A stretch of 64,000 nucleotides of DNA from DATFDN01 sp963818885 (GTDB taxonomy: Bacteria > Pseudomonadota > Alphaproteobacteria > Acetobacterales > Acetobacteraceae): positions 1 to 64,000 of the forward strand of contig CAWFTP010000003.1 of NCBI GenBank assembly GCA_963818885.1, read 5' to 3'. The translations under genes and the position numbers were made by a program. The notes below the pieces were generated by a model that saw nothing but the letters and a program-made list of their open reading frames with translations, had not been told where the DNA came from and did not search any database. Positions 36,212-46,166 of this stretch are shown here, one piece after another. Each line of letters starts with the position of its first letter. Position 1 is the first letter of the stretch.

Positions 36212-37085
36212 TCACGCCGTCACGGCCTTCTGCGCCGCCGCGAAGACGTCGCGTGCGGACGTCGTACCCGCTACGTGCTCCGTACCCTCGACTCCGAGGT
36301 CCATCCATCCTGCATTCACGGCCTCAAACATTTCTTCGGCAGGTCCGGTGTGGCCCTTCGGGATGCCGAATTGCTCGAACGCTTCCGCCCACCCTGCACG
36401 CGGGACTGCAAAGGCTTTCACGTCGAGATTTCAGGATTTCACCTAATTGCTCCGCGACTTCATCCGCGGTGACCATCGAACCAAGCTCGACGATGCGCTG
36501 CCCTGACCATGCTGGCCCGGTCAAAAGGGTTGCGACCTCCGCGCCGATGTCGTTCGTCGCGACCATGGTCGATTTCCGGTTTGTCGGATTGTAGTAGACC
36601 GGTAGCGTTCCGCCCTGGGCGACGTGCAGGCCATAAAGGAAGTTTTCGAAGAACCCGCCGGCGCGCACGAAGGCGATTGGCGATGCCAGGTCACGAAAGC
36701 CTTGCTCCAGCAGCGACAGCGCCGTGATCATCCCCAGTCCGCTGGTCCTGTTCGCCCCCATCGACGAGAGCGCAACCACCCGCGGCGGCGCTGCCTTGGT
36801 GAGCGCCTCGACATAGTTTGCAATCACGCCCTTGGCTTCTTTGTAATCGGGCGAGGGCGCCCAGACAGAAGGCAACATGACAAACGCGCCTTCGACGCCT
36901 TTGAGCGCCCGCTCGATGGCTGCCGAATTATTCCAATCACCGTCTACCAGTTCCACGCCCTGGTTCGCCCAGTTAGCCGCCTTCTCGCGATTGCGGACCA
37001 GCGCGCGTACCTCCTTGCCATGCGCCAACAGATGTTCTGCCGTTGCGCCGCCCACTTTTCCCGTGATTCCCATTACTAAGAACAT
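36212..37085 (-). pseudogene. NmrA-family NAD(P)-binding oxidoreductase, frameshifted
   Basis: The protein of about 290 residues starts with a Rossmann fold (FLVMGITGKVGGATAEHLLAHG). It then has GVELVDGDWNN, PPRVVALSSMGANRTSG and FVRAGGFFENFLYG, as in NmrA/YtfG-type quinone or azo reductases. One inserted base at 36427-36432 (GATTTC for an expected GATTC) splits off the last 70 residues, which remain well formed (VKAFAVPRAGWAEAFEQFG). It is downstream of the doxX-like gene and probably under the divergent LysR regulator. Confidence 0.8.
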
Positions 37086-37130
37086 GTGTTTTCTCCTGAT
37101 CTTGAGGGACAGAGCACTGCCCCTGTTGGT

Positions 37131-37553
37131 TCAACGGATGAGCGGCAGAATGGCCCGGATACGGGGATCGCGCGCGTAGAGGCCGCCCCATGTCATCGTG
37201 CCCAGAAGCAGGGAGATGATTTCCGGCGGCGACCCAAGCTCACCAATACGGACATGGGCGCAGATGGCACCTCCCAAAAAGCCCGTCACCAGGATCGCGC
37301 CGAGGACGGCGGTGGCCGGGATGGCGTAAAGGATGGCGCAGGCGAGTATGATCGGACCCACGACACGGGTCAGGTCCATCGCGAACCCGGTTTCCTGCAA
37401 CATGCTCGCGATCTGTGCCGGCGCGAAAAGCTGAATAGTGCCGTCTGCCACCAGAGTGATAACGACGATCGCGCTCATTATCCGGCCGGCCCACAGGGCG
37501 CGATGCAGGTTCATGGTTTCAGGCACTTGATGCAGGCTCATGGTTTCGGACAC
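37131..37553 (-). CDS. DoxX-like membrane protein
   Basis: The protein of about 140 residues has four TM helices and resembles DoxX-like family proteins (WAGRIMSAIVVITLVADGTIQLF and RVVGPIILACAILYAIPATAVLGAIL). The 5' end carries an imperfect 27-bp direct repeat, so three in-frame ATGs (37553, 37541, 37514) compete. The last, MNLHRALWAG, gives the most family-like start. It is the first gene before nmrA and divergent from lysR. Confidence 0.75.
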   Translation of the reverse strand: MSETMSLHQVPETMNLHRALWAGRIMSAIVVITLVADGTIQLFAPAQIASMLQETGFAMDLTRVVGPIILACAILYAIPATAVLGAILVTGFLGGAICAHVRIGELGSPPEIISLLLGTMTWGGLYARDPRIRAILPLIR

Positions 37554-37671
37554 TTGTCATTCTCCTATGGGGGTCCTCGTTTTCAAGACTTACTGTGTGC
37601 CTGGGGTATGATAAACACCGGGAGACTGAACTAACTGTTCTCTCTGTGGTGAATAATACCGGGGCACGAAA

Positions 37672-38577
37672 ATGCAGAATCTCGAACCCATCCTCATTTT
37701 CATAACGGTAGCGGAAATGGGGAGCTTCACCCGCGCGGCCGATAGCCTGGGCATCCAAAAGGGGAGGGCCTCAACGGCGGTCCGGAGGCTGGAAGAAGAT
37801 GTCGGTGTCAGGCTTCTGCACCGAACGACGCGTAGCGTGCAGTTGACGGAAGACGGACGGATATTTCATGCACGTGCCCGCGATCTGCTTGCTGACGTTG
37901 ATGATCTGCACTCGATGTTCGCAAGCGATCGGGTGGCACTTCGCGGGCGCTTACGGGTTGATCTGCCGAGCGAGCTGGCGCGCACCACTATCGTGCCGGC
38001 CTTGCCCGCCTTCATGGCGACTTATCCCGAGTTGGAGCTGGAGGTGTCGAGTACGGATCGCCAAGTTGATCTGGTTCAAGAGGGGTTTGACTGCGTATTG
38101 CGACTTGGTCCCATCGGGGACGAGACGCTGATTGCCCGCCCGCTGGGCAAGTTACGCATGGTCAACGCCGCCAGTCCTGCCTACCTGGCGCGCTATGGCG
38201 TCCCTCGATCGCTGGAAGATCTGCAGCATCAGGAACATCGGGCAATTCATTTCGCGAGGACGCTCGGCGCAAAGCCCTATGGATGGGAGTATCCGCACGG
38301 CGACAGCTACGCGAAGCTTCAGTTGCGAGGTGCGCTGCACGTCAACAGCGTGCAGACCTACGAAGCCGCTGGTGTCGCCGGCCTTGGCCTGATTCAGGCA
38401 CCACTGTTGGCGATTGGCCGTTACTTGGAGAGTGGAGCGTTGATAGAGTTCCTACCAGATTTTCAGCACAAGCCGCTCGACGTCTCCTTGGTCGTAGCGC
38501 ATCGGCGCAACCTGTCGCGCCGAGTCCGCGCATTCATGAAATGGATCGAAAGTGTGCTCGCGCCCTACCTAGAATAG
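37672..38577 (+). CDS. LysR-family transcriptional regulator
   Basis: The 301-residue regulator has an N-terminal winged HTH (ITVAEMGSFTRAADSLGIQKGRASTAVRRLEEDVGVRLL, residues 10-50) and a periplasmic-binding-like effector domain from about 90 onward. It is divergent from the doxX-like and nmrA-like genes across a 118-bp A/T-richer region, the usual layout for control of those genes. The inducer is unknown; relatives respond to quinones or oxidants. Base composition here is slightly less G+C-rich than the surroundings. Confidence 0.88.
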   Translation: MQNLEPILIFITVAEMGSFTRAADSLGIQKGRASTAVRRLEEDVGVRLLHRTTRSVQLTEDGRIFHARARDLLADVDDLHSMFASDRVALRGRLRVDLPSELARTTIVPALPAFMATYPELELEVSSTDRQVDLVQEGFDCVLRLGPIGDETLIARPLGKLRMVNAASPAYLARYGVPRSLEDLQHQEHRAIHFARTLGAKPYGWEYPHGDSYAKLQLRGALHVNSVQTYEAAGVAGLGLIQAPLLAIGRYLESGALIEFLPDFQHKPLDVSLVVAHRRNLSRRVRAFMKWIESVLAPYLE

Positions 38578-38696
38578 CGAAATGAACCGCTTATGGTTGG
38601 GAATTTCTCCTTCTCTGCGGCCTTCACGCATTCACCTTTCTCAGTGCAATCCAATTGCCACGCCGGCTGGACGACGTGGCGATCCGTGAGTGATAG

Positions 38697-38957
38697 GTGG
38701 ATGTCACGCTGCGAGAGATGCGCTGGGCTATTGTGGTCGCCCAGCATCGCAGCATTCGGCAATCGACGCTAAGCTCAGGTGTCGGCGCGGTCATGGGCGC
38801 GGCCGCGTCCGGCATCATCGGCCAAGATGCCAGGGAGTGGACCCCGCGTCTTTCCCAGCGTTTCCTCGAAATCGCCGTTCGAAATCTACCTGAAGGCCGG
38901 CGAGACCGATATGCGGAGGAGTGGCTGGCCACGCCAAGTCCGGCCATGACGCGGTAG
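38697..38957 (+). pseudogene. patch of regulator and other gene remnants
   Basis: The start reads MDVTLREMRWAIVVAQHRSIRQSTLS, which looks like a LysR-type HTH whose middle (between two IRQ-like segments) has been deleted. Further on, RFLEIAVRNLPEGRRDRYAEEWLA resembles a different conserved hypothetical protein. No continuous family covers the stretch. The surrounding gap 38578-39013 shows no other gene. Confidence 0.45.
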
Positions 38958-39013
38958 GGAACACCCTCGTCCCGAGAGTTTGACCTCCGGGCGCGATGTG
39001 CTTTGGTCGCGTC

Positions 39014-40085
39014 ATGGCATTGCGTGACCTGCGGCCGGTCGACTGCGACATCCATCCGGCGCCGCCCCGGATGGCCGATCTGCTGCCCTATCTCGACGAG
39101 CACTGGCGCGAGCAGATGGTCAGCCGGGGCATCGACGGCCTCGACCTCACCACCTATCCGCCGAACGATCCCAGCAACGCCCGCCCCGATTGGCGGCCGG
39201 AGAAGGGGCACGCCGCCACGAAGCTGGAAGCCGTGCAGTCCCAGGCGCTCGACGCATTCGGCGCGCGCTACGCGATCTGCAACTGCCTGCACGGCTCGCT
39301 CGCGATGTTCGGCGAGGACATGGGCGCCGCTCTTGCCAGCGCGGTGAACGAATGGATGGCGCGCGAATGGCTCGACCGCGACCCGCGCCTGCGAGCCTCG
39401 ATCCTTGTCAACACCCGCAACGCCGAGCTCGCGGTCGAGGAGATCGAGCGCCGCGCCGCCGATAGGCGCTTCGTGCAGGTGCTGATGCTGGTGAGCGGCG
39501 ACACGCCGCTCGGCCGGCGGCTGAACTGGCCGATCTACGCGGCGGCCGAGCGGCACGGATTGCCGATCGGGGTGCACGCCGGCAGCGCGCAGCACCATGC
39601 GCCCACCGCCGTCGGCTGGCCCTCGTACAATGTGGAGGATTATGTCGGCCAGGCGACGGGGTTTCAGACCCAGCTCATCAGCCTGATCGCCGAGGGCGTG
39701 TTCAACAAGTTCCCGGCGCTTCGCGTCGTGCTGATCGAGTTCGGGCGTCTCCTGGCTCATGCCGTTCCTCTGGCACGTCACCAAGGAGTGGCACGGGCTC
39801 CGGATGGAGGTGCCCTGGGTCGACCGCCCGCCGATCGAGATCGTGCGCGAGCAGGTCCGCCTCACCGCCCAGCCCTTCGACTCGCCGCCCGAGCCCGCGG
39901 AGATTTCGCGCGTGCTCGACCAGATCGGCTCCGATGCCATGCTGCTGTTCGCGACCGATTATCCGCACTGGCATTTCGAGGGCACCGACGCCCTGCCCGC
40001 CGGCTTCCCGGCGCATCTTGCGCAACGCCTATGCGTTGACAATCCGATGGAGACCTATCCCAGGCTCAAGGAGGCGACATCATGA
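39014..40085 (+). pseudogene. amidohydrolase family 2, first of a tandem pair, frameshifted
   Basis: The protein of about 356 residues has the metal motif CDIHP near residue 12, GLPIGVHAGSAQHH and FATDYPHWHFEGTDALP, as in ACMSD-type amidohydrolases. A one-base insertion at 39737-39742 (GAGTTC for an expected GAGTC, giving ESGVSWLMPFLWH) breaks the frame. The rest is well preserved. Its end overlaps the next amidohydrolase gene by ATGA. Confidence 0.83.
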
Positions 40086-41182
40086 GCGAGGCACTGCTGG
40101 AGCGCGCACACCCCTCCGAGACCCGGCTCAAGCTGATCGACTGCGACATCCACCCGGTGCTGCGCTCCTCGAAGGCGCTGCACCCCTATCTGCCGCGGCG
40201 CTGGCAGGAGGAGCTTGACGCTCGCGGCTTCCGCACCCGCAATCCGTTCCTCAACGCCTATGCCTACCCCAAGGCGACGCCCGCGCTGTCGCGGCGCGAT
40301 TCCTGGCCGCCGGGCGGCACCCCAGGCTCCGACCTCGCCTTCATGCGGGCGCAGCATCTGGACCACTACGGCGTCGACATCGGCATCCTCCAGGTGCTCG
40401 GCCCATCGGGCAAGGACATGCGCAACCAGGAATTCGGCGCCGCCGTGGCCCGCGGGCTGAATGACTGGCAGCTCGCCGAGTGGACCGAGCCCGAGCCGCG
40501 CCTGCGCGGTTCCATCACCGTGACTTCCGACGATCCGGATGCGGCGGTGGAAGAGATCGCCCGCTGCGCGCCCAGGCGCGACTTCGCCTCGGTGTTCATC
40601 AGCGCCCGCACCACGGAGCCGATGGGGCGCAAGCGCTACTGGCCGATCTTCGCCGCCGGCGTCGACGCCGGGCTGCCGATCGGCATCCACGCGGGCGGCG
40701 CGAACGGCATCGCCATGAGCAGCGCCGGCGCGCCGTCGTACTATCTCGAGGATCACCAGAGCGGTGCGGCGGTGATGCAGTCCCTGCTGACCAGCCTGGT
40801 GTTCGAGGGCGTGTTCGAGCGGTTCCCGGCGCTGCGCATCGTCCTGGTGGAGGGCGGCTTCGGCTGGCTGCCGGCGCTGCTCTGGCGGATGGACCGGCAC
40901 TGGGCGCGGATGCGCGACGAGGTGCCGCATGTGAAGCGCCCGCCCTCCGAATACGTGCGCCGGAATGTCTGGGTGGCGACGCAGCCGATCGCCGAGCCCG
41001 AGCGCGCAGCCGACATGGCCGCGCTGCTCGACTGGATCGGGCGCGATCGCATCGTGTTCTCGAGCGACTATCCGCACTGGGACATGGACGACCCCAAGCT
41101 CGCCTTCAAAGTCCCGCTGACCGAGGCCGAGCAGCGGGCGATCTTCGCCGACAACGCAAGGGCGGCGTACAGGTTGGATTGA
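40082..41182 (+). CDS. amidohydrolase family 2, second of a tandem pair
   Basis: The 366-residue paralogue of the preceding gene has LIDCDIHPVL near residue 18, GLPIGIHAGGANG, VLVEGGFGWLPALLWRMDRHW and VFSSDYPHWDMDDPKLAF. These residues place it with metal-dependent hydrolases/decarboxylases acting on cyclic or aromatic acids. It is co-translated with the first copy and followed by an ABC importer, suggesting uptake and turnover of one compound class. Confidence 0.88.
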   Translation: MSEALLERAHPSETRLKLIDCDIHPVLRSSKALHPYLPRRWQEELDARGFRTRNPFLNAYAYPKATPALSRRDSWPPGGTPGSDLAFMRAQHLDHYGVDIGILQVLGPSGKDMRNQEFGAAVARGLNDWQLAEWTEPEPRLRGSITVTSDDPDAAVEEIARCAPRRDFASVFISARTTEPMGRKRYWPIFAAGVDAGLPIGIHAGGANGIAMSSAGAPSYYLEDHQSGAAVMQSLLTSLVFEGVFERFPALRIVLVEGGFGWLPALLWRMDRHWARMRDEVPHVKRPPSEYVRRNVWVATQPIAEPERAADMAALLDWIGRDRIVFSSDYPHWDMDDPKLAFKVPLTEAEQRAIFADNARAAYRLD

Positions 41183-41216
41183 AGCCATCCCGCGGATCCC
41201 TTCTCCCTCTCCGCCT

Positions 41217-41341
41217 GGCGGAGAGGGTCGGGGTGAGGTGGGTATCAGCCGAGCTTGCGTCATGCGGTGATCCGTAATCTGGTTTCAAGACTGTGAATTG
41301 ATCGAGAACCTGGACCCCACCTCACCCCGACCCTCTCCGCC
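41217..41341. repeat. paired inverted hairpin repeats (BIME-like)
   Basis: Two 26-bp segments, 41217-41242 and 41316-41341, are exact inverted copies of each other around a 73-bp centre. Each also forms its own small hairpin: CCGCC-T-GGCGG on the left, and on the right CCGCCCC-TGAA-GGGGCGG reaching 41355. They lie between the amidohydrolase pair and the importer operon. Confidence 0.7.
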
Positions 41342-41396
41342 CCTGAAGGGGCGGAGAGGGAGCGCGGCATAGCGAGTTGAACCCAAGGGAGGAAGC

Positions 41397-42477
41397 ATGA
41401 CCCCGTCAGCCGGCGCCAGGACGCTCGCGCTTGCCATCACTCTCTCGCTCGCAGCACCACTCGCCGCCTGGGCGCAGGCCACGGTCTGCGCCAACCCCAC
41501 GCAGATGGACGGGTTCAAGACCTGCGCCGATGTCGCCAAGGCGGAGCAGGAAGGCGCGGTCACGCTCTACACGACCGACCCGGAGGACGGCACCGCGCAG
41601 CTAATGGCGGCGTTCCACAAGCTGTTTCCCAAGATCAGGACCAACTACCTGCGCCTCCAGGCGGGCGCTCTCTATGCCAAGATCACGTCCGAGCGCCGCG
41701 CCCGCACCTACCAGGTCGACTTGATGCAGATATCGGACATGGGCTTCGTGCTCGATTTCCAGAAGCGCGGCGGATATGCGCAATATGTCTCGCCCGAGAT
41801 GGCGGCGTTCAAGTCCGACTACAAAAGCAAGCCGGAGGGCTACTGGACCTGGGGCTCCATCATCATGGCGGGGATCGCGTACAACCCCAAGGTCGTGCCG
41901 CCGGACCAGGCGCCGAAAACCTGGCAGGACGTGCTCGATCCGAAATGGGCCGGCCAGGTCAGTGTCAAGGTCTCCAACTCCGGCCTCGAGCATGAGACGT
42001 GGTACGAGTTGCGGCGGCTGTTCGGCGACGAGTACCTGGGAGAAATTCGCCAAGCTGAAGCCGCGCGCCTTCGATTCCTACGTGCAGCAATTCAATCGCG
42101 CGGTGAACGGCGAGGACAAGATCATCCACACCGCCCAGTACTCAGGCTATTTGCAGTTCAAGGCCAAGGGAGCACCGATCGCCTTCGTCTATCCCGCGGC
42201 CGGACTGCCCGCGGGACCGGAGACCTGGGGCATCGTCGCCGACACCCCGCATCCGCAGGCGGCACGGCTGTTCATGGATTGGTTCCTCTCGCCGCTCGGA
42301 CAGAAGGCCTACGGCGATTCGCTGTTCGTGAGCTCGCCGCGCGACGACGTGCCGCCCCCGCCCGGCGGCGTGTCGGTGAGCAAGCTCAAGCTGCTGTTCC
42401 CCTCCGATTGGGCCGCCTTCCTCAAGACCCGCGCGGAATTCGTGAAGTTCTGGGACCCGATGACGGGCCTGCGCTGA
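41397..42477 (+). pseudogene. ferric/polyamine-type ABC substrate-binding protein, frameshifted
   Basis: The protein of about 359 residues has a signal peptide ending LAAWAQA and binding-protein features: VTLYTTDPEDGTAQLMAAFHKLFP, VDLMQISDMG, WGSIIMAGIAYNPK, TWQDVLDPKWAG. An extra C near 42036 (GAGTACCTGGG) breaks the frame before EKFAKLKPRAFDSY; the rest is intact. It is followed at once by its permease and ATPase genes. The substrate class is Fe3+, thiamine, polyamine or an organic acid. Confidence 0.83.
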
Positions 42478-42481
42478 ACCC

Positions 42482-44209
42482 ATGAGCGGCGAGACGGCGC
42501 TTCTGCCAATCCCTCGGGGGCGCCGCCTCCCGCTGCCGCGCGTCGGGATCGGGCGATTTGTCGGACCGATCCTGGTGCTCGCCTGCGGCGCGCTGATCGT
42601 CTACCCCGTGATATTCCTCATCCTCGAATCGCTCAACGCGGGCGATCCCGAGACGTTCCCGCCGGTGCAATGGGGCCTCACGAACTACCGCGAGGCGATC
42701 AACGATATCCACATCCTGGCCAACACCGCCGAGGTCGCGGTGATCTCGACGGTGCTCGCGATCATCGCCGGCTTTCTGCTCGCCTGGATCCTCACCCGCA
42801 CGACGATCCCCGGCCGGCGGATGCTCGAGCGGATGATGGAGCTGCCATACTACATGACGCCGCTGGTCGGCGCCCTCGCCTGGGGCATCCTCGCCGGGCC
42901 GAAGAGCGGCCTCCTGAACCAGGTCGCGCAGCGTCTCGGCGGCAGCAACGACCTGCTCGACATCTACTCGCCCGTTGGGATCGCCTGGGTGATGGCGCTG
43001 TTCGAGGGCACCGTCGCCTTCGTCATGATCGCCGCGGCGATGAAGTCGATGGACCCCTCGCTCGAGGAGAGCTCGCGCGTGCTGGGCGGCGGCAAGGCGC
43101 GCACCGCCTTGCGCATCACCCTGCCGCTGATGGCGCCGGCCGTACTGGGCGCCAGCGTGTTCGTCTTCGCCGAGATGCTGGGCGCCTTCGCCGCCGCCTT
43201 CGTGCTCGGCATCCCCGGCCGCTTCTACGTGGTCACCACCGCGATCTGGGAGGCGACGCTGTCATTCCCGCCCGATTACGGGCGCGCCGCCGCGCTTGGC
43301 CTGTCGCTGTTCGGCGTCATGCTCATCACGCTGACGATCTCGAAGCTCATCCTGCGCGGCGGCAGCTATGCGACGATCTCGGGCAAGGCATTCCGCCCCC
43401 GCCCCGTCGATGTCGGCTGGCTGCGCTGGCTGATGCTCGCGATCTGCTGGAGCTATGTCGGCGTCAGCGTGATCCTGCCGCTCGCCGCCCTGCTGCTCAC
43501 CTCGTTCCAGAAATTCGCAACCGCGTTCCTGCGACAGAGCATCTTCACCACGGCCAACTACCGCAACGCGCTGGCGATGGGCACGCTGGGCTCGGCGTTC
43601 ACCAACAGCCTGATGCTCGGCTTCATCGTCGCGAGTGTCGGTGCGCTGGTGATCGGCATCCTCGTCTGGGTGATCTACCGCTCGCGCATGCCCGGACGCG
43701 GCGCGGCGGAGTACCTGCTGATGCTGCCGCAGGCGGTGCCGCGGCTGGTGTTCGGCCTCGGCCTGCTCTGGGCCTGGATCAACATCCCGATCCCGCTCTA
43801 CGGCACGCTCTGGCTGATGGGCATCGCGTATTTCACGGTGTTCATCCCGCTCGGCCTGCGCACCATCGCGGGCGTGGTGCTGCAGGTCGACCCGACGCTC
43901 GACGAATGCGCGCAGGTCTGCGGCGCGAGCTGGGGGCAGCGGATGCGCACGATCAGCCTGCCGCTGCTGCGCCCCGGCCTCGCCGCCGCGTGGCTGCTGA
44001 TCTTCATCGCGAGCGTGCGCGAGCTTGGCGTCTCCATCTTCCTGATGGGGCCGAACTCCAAGGTGATCGCGCCGGCGATCACCAATGCCTGGCTCAGCTC
44101 GAGCTCGGAGCTGTCGGCCGCGATGGCGCTGCTGCAGACCGGCACCGTGTTCATCGCCGTCATCATCCTGTTCCGCGCGACGCGCGGCATCGCCGGGCAG
44201 ACGACATGA
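42482..44209 (+). CDS. two-domain ABC permease (FbpB/AfuB type)
   Basis: The 575-residue permease is two fused six-helix halves. Each has an EAA loop: SLEESSRVLGGGKARTALRITLPLMAP near residue 200 and TLDECAQVCGASWGQRMRTISLPLLRPG near 480. This is the layout of iron(III)-type importers. It starts 5 bp after the binding-protein gene and overlaps the ATPase gene by ATGA. Confidence 0.9.
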   Translation: MSGETALLPIPRGRRLPLPRVGIGRFVGPILVLACGALIVYPVIFLILESLNAGDPETFPPVQWGLTNYREAINDIHILANTAEVAVISTVLAIIAGFLLAWILTRTTIPGRRMLERMMELPYYMTPLVGALAWGILAGPKSGLLNQVAQRLGGSNDLLDIYSPVGIAWVMALFEGTVAFVMIAAAMKSMDPSLEESSRVLGGGKARTALRITLPLMAPAVLGASVFVFAEMLGAFAAAFVLGIPGRFYVVTTAIWEATLSFPPDYGRAAALGLSLFGVMLITLTISKLILRGGSYATISGKAFRPRPVDVGWLRWLMLAICWSYVGVSVILPLAALLLTSFQKFATAFLRQSIFTTANYRNALAMGTLGSAFTNSLMLGFIVASVGALVIGILVWVIYRSRMPGRGAAEYLLMLPQAVPRLVFGLGLLWAWINIPIPLYGTLWLMGIAYFTVFIPLGLRTIAGVVLQVDPTLDECAQVCGASWGQRMRTISLPLLRPGLAAAWLLIFIASVRELGVSIFLMGPNSKVIAPAITNAWLSSSSELSAAMALLQTGTVFIAVIILFRATRGIAGQTT

Positions 44210-45294
44210 GCCAGATCGAGGTCGCCGACCTCGTCGTCTCCTACGGCGACGTGCGCGCGGTCGATGGCGTGAGCTTCGCCGTCGAGCGCGGCGAGGTGGT
44301 GACGCTGCTCGGCCCCTCCGGCTGCGGCAAGACCACGACCTTGCGCACGATCGCCGGGCTGGAGCGCCCGGCGTCCGGCACGATCCGTCTCGACGGCAAG
44401 ACCGTCTATTCCTCGGCCGAGCGGCGCGACGTGCCGACCGAGCAGCGCGGCATCTCCATGGTGTTCCAGTCCTACGCGATCTGGCCGCATATGACGGTGT
44501 TCGAGAATGTCGCCTATGGGCTGCGCGTGCGCCGGCAGGATCGCGCGGAAGTGGCGAGCGGCGTGCGCCGCGCGCTCGACCTCGTGCAGATGCAGCGTTT
44601 CGCCGACCGCCCGGCCTCGCGCCTTTCGGGCGGGCAGCAGCAGCGCGTGGCACTCGCCCGCGCCATCGCCTTCTCGCCCAGCGTCATACTGTTCGACGAG
44701 CCGCTGTCCAATCTCGACGCCAAGCTGCGCGCCGAGATGCGCATGGAACTGCGCGATCTGCAGCAGCGGCTCGGCATCACCTCGGTCTATGTCACGCACG
44801 ACCAGGAGGAGGCGCTCGCGATCTCCGATCGGGTGATCGTGATGAACGCCGGGCGGATCGAGCAGGTCGGCACGCCGGAGGCGATCTACGACCGCCCGCA
44901 TAGCCATTTCGTCGCCGATTTCGTGGGCTCGGCGAATTTGATCGCGGGACGGGTGCAGGGCGCGGGACAGGCGGGTCGCGTCGCCTTCGCCGCCGCGGGC
45001 GGCGTTGCCCTGCACGTCACCGCACCCTTCGCGCCACGCGGCGACGAAAACACGGTTGCGCTGCGCACTGCCCACATCGCGCTCAACGCGCCGGCGCCCG
45101 AAGCCGGCGCCAACATCGCCAAGGGCCGCATCCACCGGCGCATGTTTCACGGCGACTTCATTCAGTACGTGGTGGACTGGCCCGCCGGCCAGCTGATCGT
45201 CCGCCGCCCGCCGACCGAGCTGTTCGCGGCGGACAGCGAGGTCACGCTCTCCTTCGCGCCGGAGCGCTGCGTGCTGCTGCGGGGAACGGTGTAG
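44206..45294 (+). CDS. ABC transporter ATPase (FbpC/PotA type)
   Basis: The 362-residue ATPase has Walker A GPSGCGKTT near residue 37, VFQSYAIWPHM, signature LSGGQQQRVALARAI, Walker B VILFDEPLSNLD, H-loop YVTHDQEEAL and a C-terminal TOBE domain. It powers the two-domain permease encoded immediately upstream. It is the last gene of the importer operon and is followed by a hairpin. Confidence 0.9.
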   Translation: MSQIEVADLVVSYGDVRAVDGVSFAVERGEVVTLLGPSGCGKTTTLRTIAGLERPASGTIRLDGKTVYSSAERRDVPTEQRGISMVFQSYAIWPHMTVFENVAYGLRVRRQDRAEVASGVRRALDLVQMQRFADRPASRLSGGQQQRVALARAIAFSPSVILFDEPLSNLDAKLRAEMRMELRDLQQRLGITSVYVTHDQEEALAISDRVIVMNAGRIEQVGTPEAIYDRPHSHFVADFVGSANLIAGRVQGAGQAGRVAFAAAGGVALHVTAPFAPRGDENTVALRTAHIALNAPAPEAGANIAKGRIHRRMFHGDFIQYVVDWPAGQLIVRRPPTELFAADSEVTLSFAPERCVLLRGTV

Positions 45295-45331
45295 TCCGTC
45301 ACCCGGCGCTTCGCGCCGACCTCTTCATTCC

Positions 45332-45352
45332 GCCTCTCCCTCCGGGAGAGGC
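45332..45352. terminator. hairpin after the importer operon
   Basis: Perfect arms GCCTCTCCC and GGGAGAGGC enclose a 3-base loop, between the convergent ATPase and SDR genes. It belongs to the dispersed hairpin family and is suitably placed as a terminator, but lacks a T-run. Confidence 0.45.
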
Positions 45353-45375
45353 CGGGACGGCGTAGCCGGACCGGG

Positions 45376-46119
45376 TCAATGCGCGATGAACCCGCCGTCG
45401 ATCACCAGCTCCGCCCCGGTCACGAACGACGCCTCGTCGGAGGCCAGGAACAGCACGCCGTAGGCGACCTCGATCGGCTTGCCGATCCGGCGCAGCGGCG
45501 TGAGCGCGATCTTGCTCTCCCGCCCGCCGGCATTGGTGCCGTTCAGCATCACCGGCAGATACCCGGGATGTACCGAGTTCACCCGCACCCCGGACGGTCC
45601 GTACCGCACTGCCGCCGCCTTGGTGTAGTTGCGCACGGCCGCCTTGGTCGCGTGATAGCCGGGGTGACCGTCCGCGCCGCCGACGATCCCCATGATCGAG
45701 GAGATGTTCACGATCGAACCGCCGCCGGTCCGCGCCATCTCCGCTGCCGCCCGGCGCGTGCCCAGGAACACGCTCGTGAGGTTCACCGCGAGCAGCCGCT
45801 CCCATCCCTCGATCCCGTCCGGGTCGCCGACGGCGCTGCCGCTGATCCCGGCATTGTTCACCAATATGTCGAGCCGCCCGTGCGCGGCGAGCGTCGCGGC
45901 GATCAGCGCGTCCCAATCCGCGTCGCTCGTGACATCGGCGCGGATGAACCGCGCGTCACCACCGGCGCCGCGTATCTCATCGGCGACCGTTTCGCCCTCA
46001 CGCGGCAGCACGTCGGCGATGACGACGCGCGCACCCTCCTTGGCGAATAGCCGCGCTTCCGCCTCGCCCATCCCGTGCGCGCCGCCGGTGACGATCGCGA
46101 TCTTGTCCTTAAGACGCAT
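45376..46119 (-). CDS. SDR-family dehydrogenase
   Basis: The 247-residue classical short-chain dehydrogenase has the cofactor motif TGGAHGMGEAEARLF near residue 12, NNAGISG near 88, the catalytic Ser in NISSIMG, and YHATK (Tyr and Lys). It ends TGAELVIDGGFIAH. The acidic residue after beta-2 (VIADVLP) suggests NAD preference. AAGGAGGGG precedes ATG 46119. It faces the importer operon and may act on the same compound. Confidence 0.9.
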   Translation of the reverse strand: MRLKDKIAIVTGGAHGMGEAEARLFAKEGARVVIADVLPREGETVADEIRGAGGDARFIRADVTSDADWDALIAATLAAHGRLDILVNNAGISGSAVGDPDGIEGWERLLAVNLTSVFLGTRRAAAEMARTGGGSIVNISSIMGIVGGADGHPGYHATKAAVRNYTKAAAVRYGPSGVRVNSVHPGYLPVMLNGTNAGGRESKIALTPLRRIGKPIEVAYGVLFLASDEASFVTGAELVIDGGFIAH

Positions 46120-46166
46120 CCGCCCCTCCTTGCCTCGCAAGCATGCGTGGCCTCAGGATGCGCTCC

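Noticed and set aside
35947..37085. Idea that the SDR remnant and the nmrA-like gene are one long gene
   Set aside because: Each has its own N-terminal Rossmann motif and the upstream one has a proper end at 36212.
43262..45150. Long minus-strand frames opposite the permease and ATPase genes
   Set aside because: These are complementary shadows in G+C-rich DNA, with no recognisable domains or start signals.
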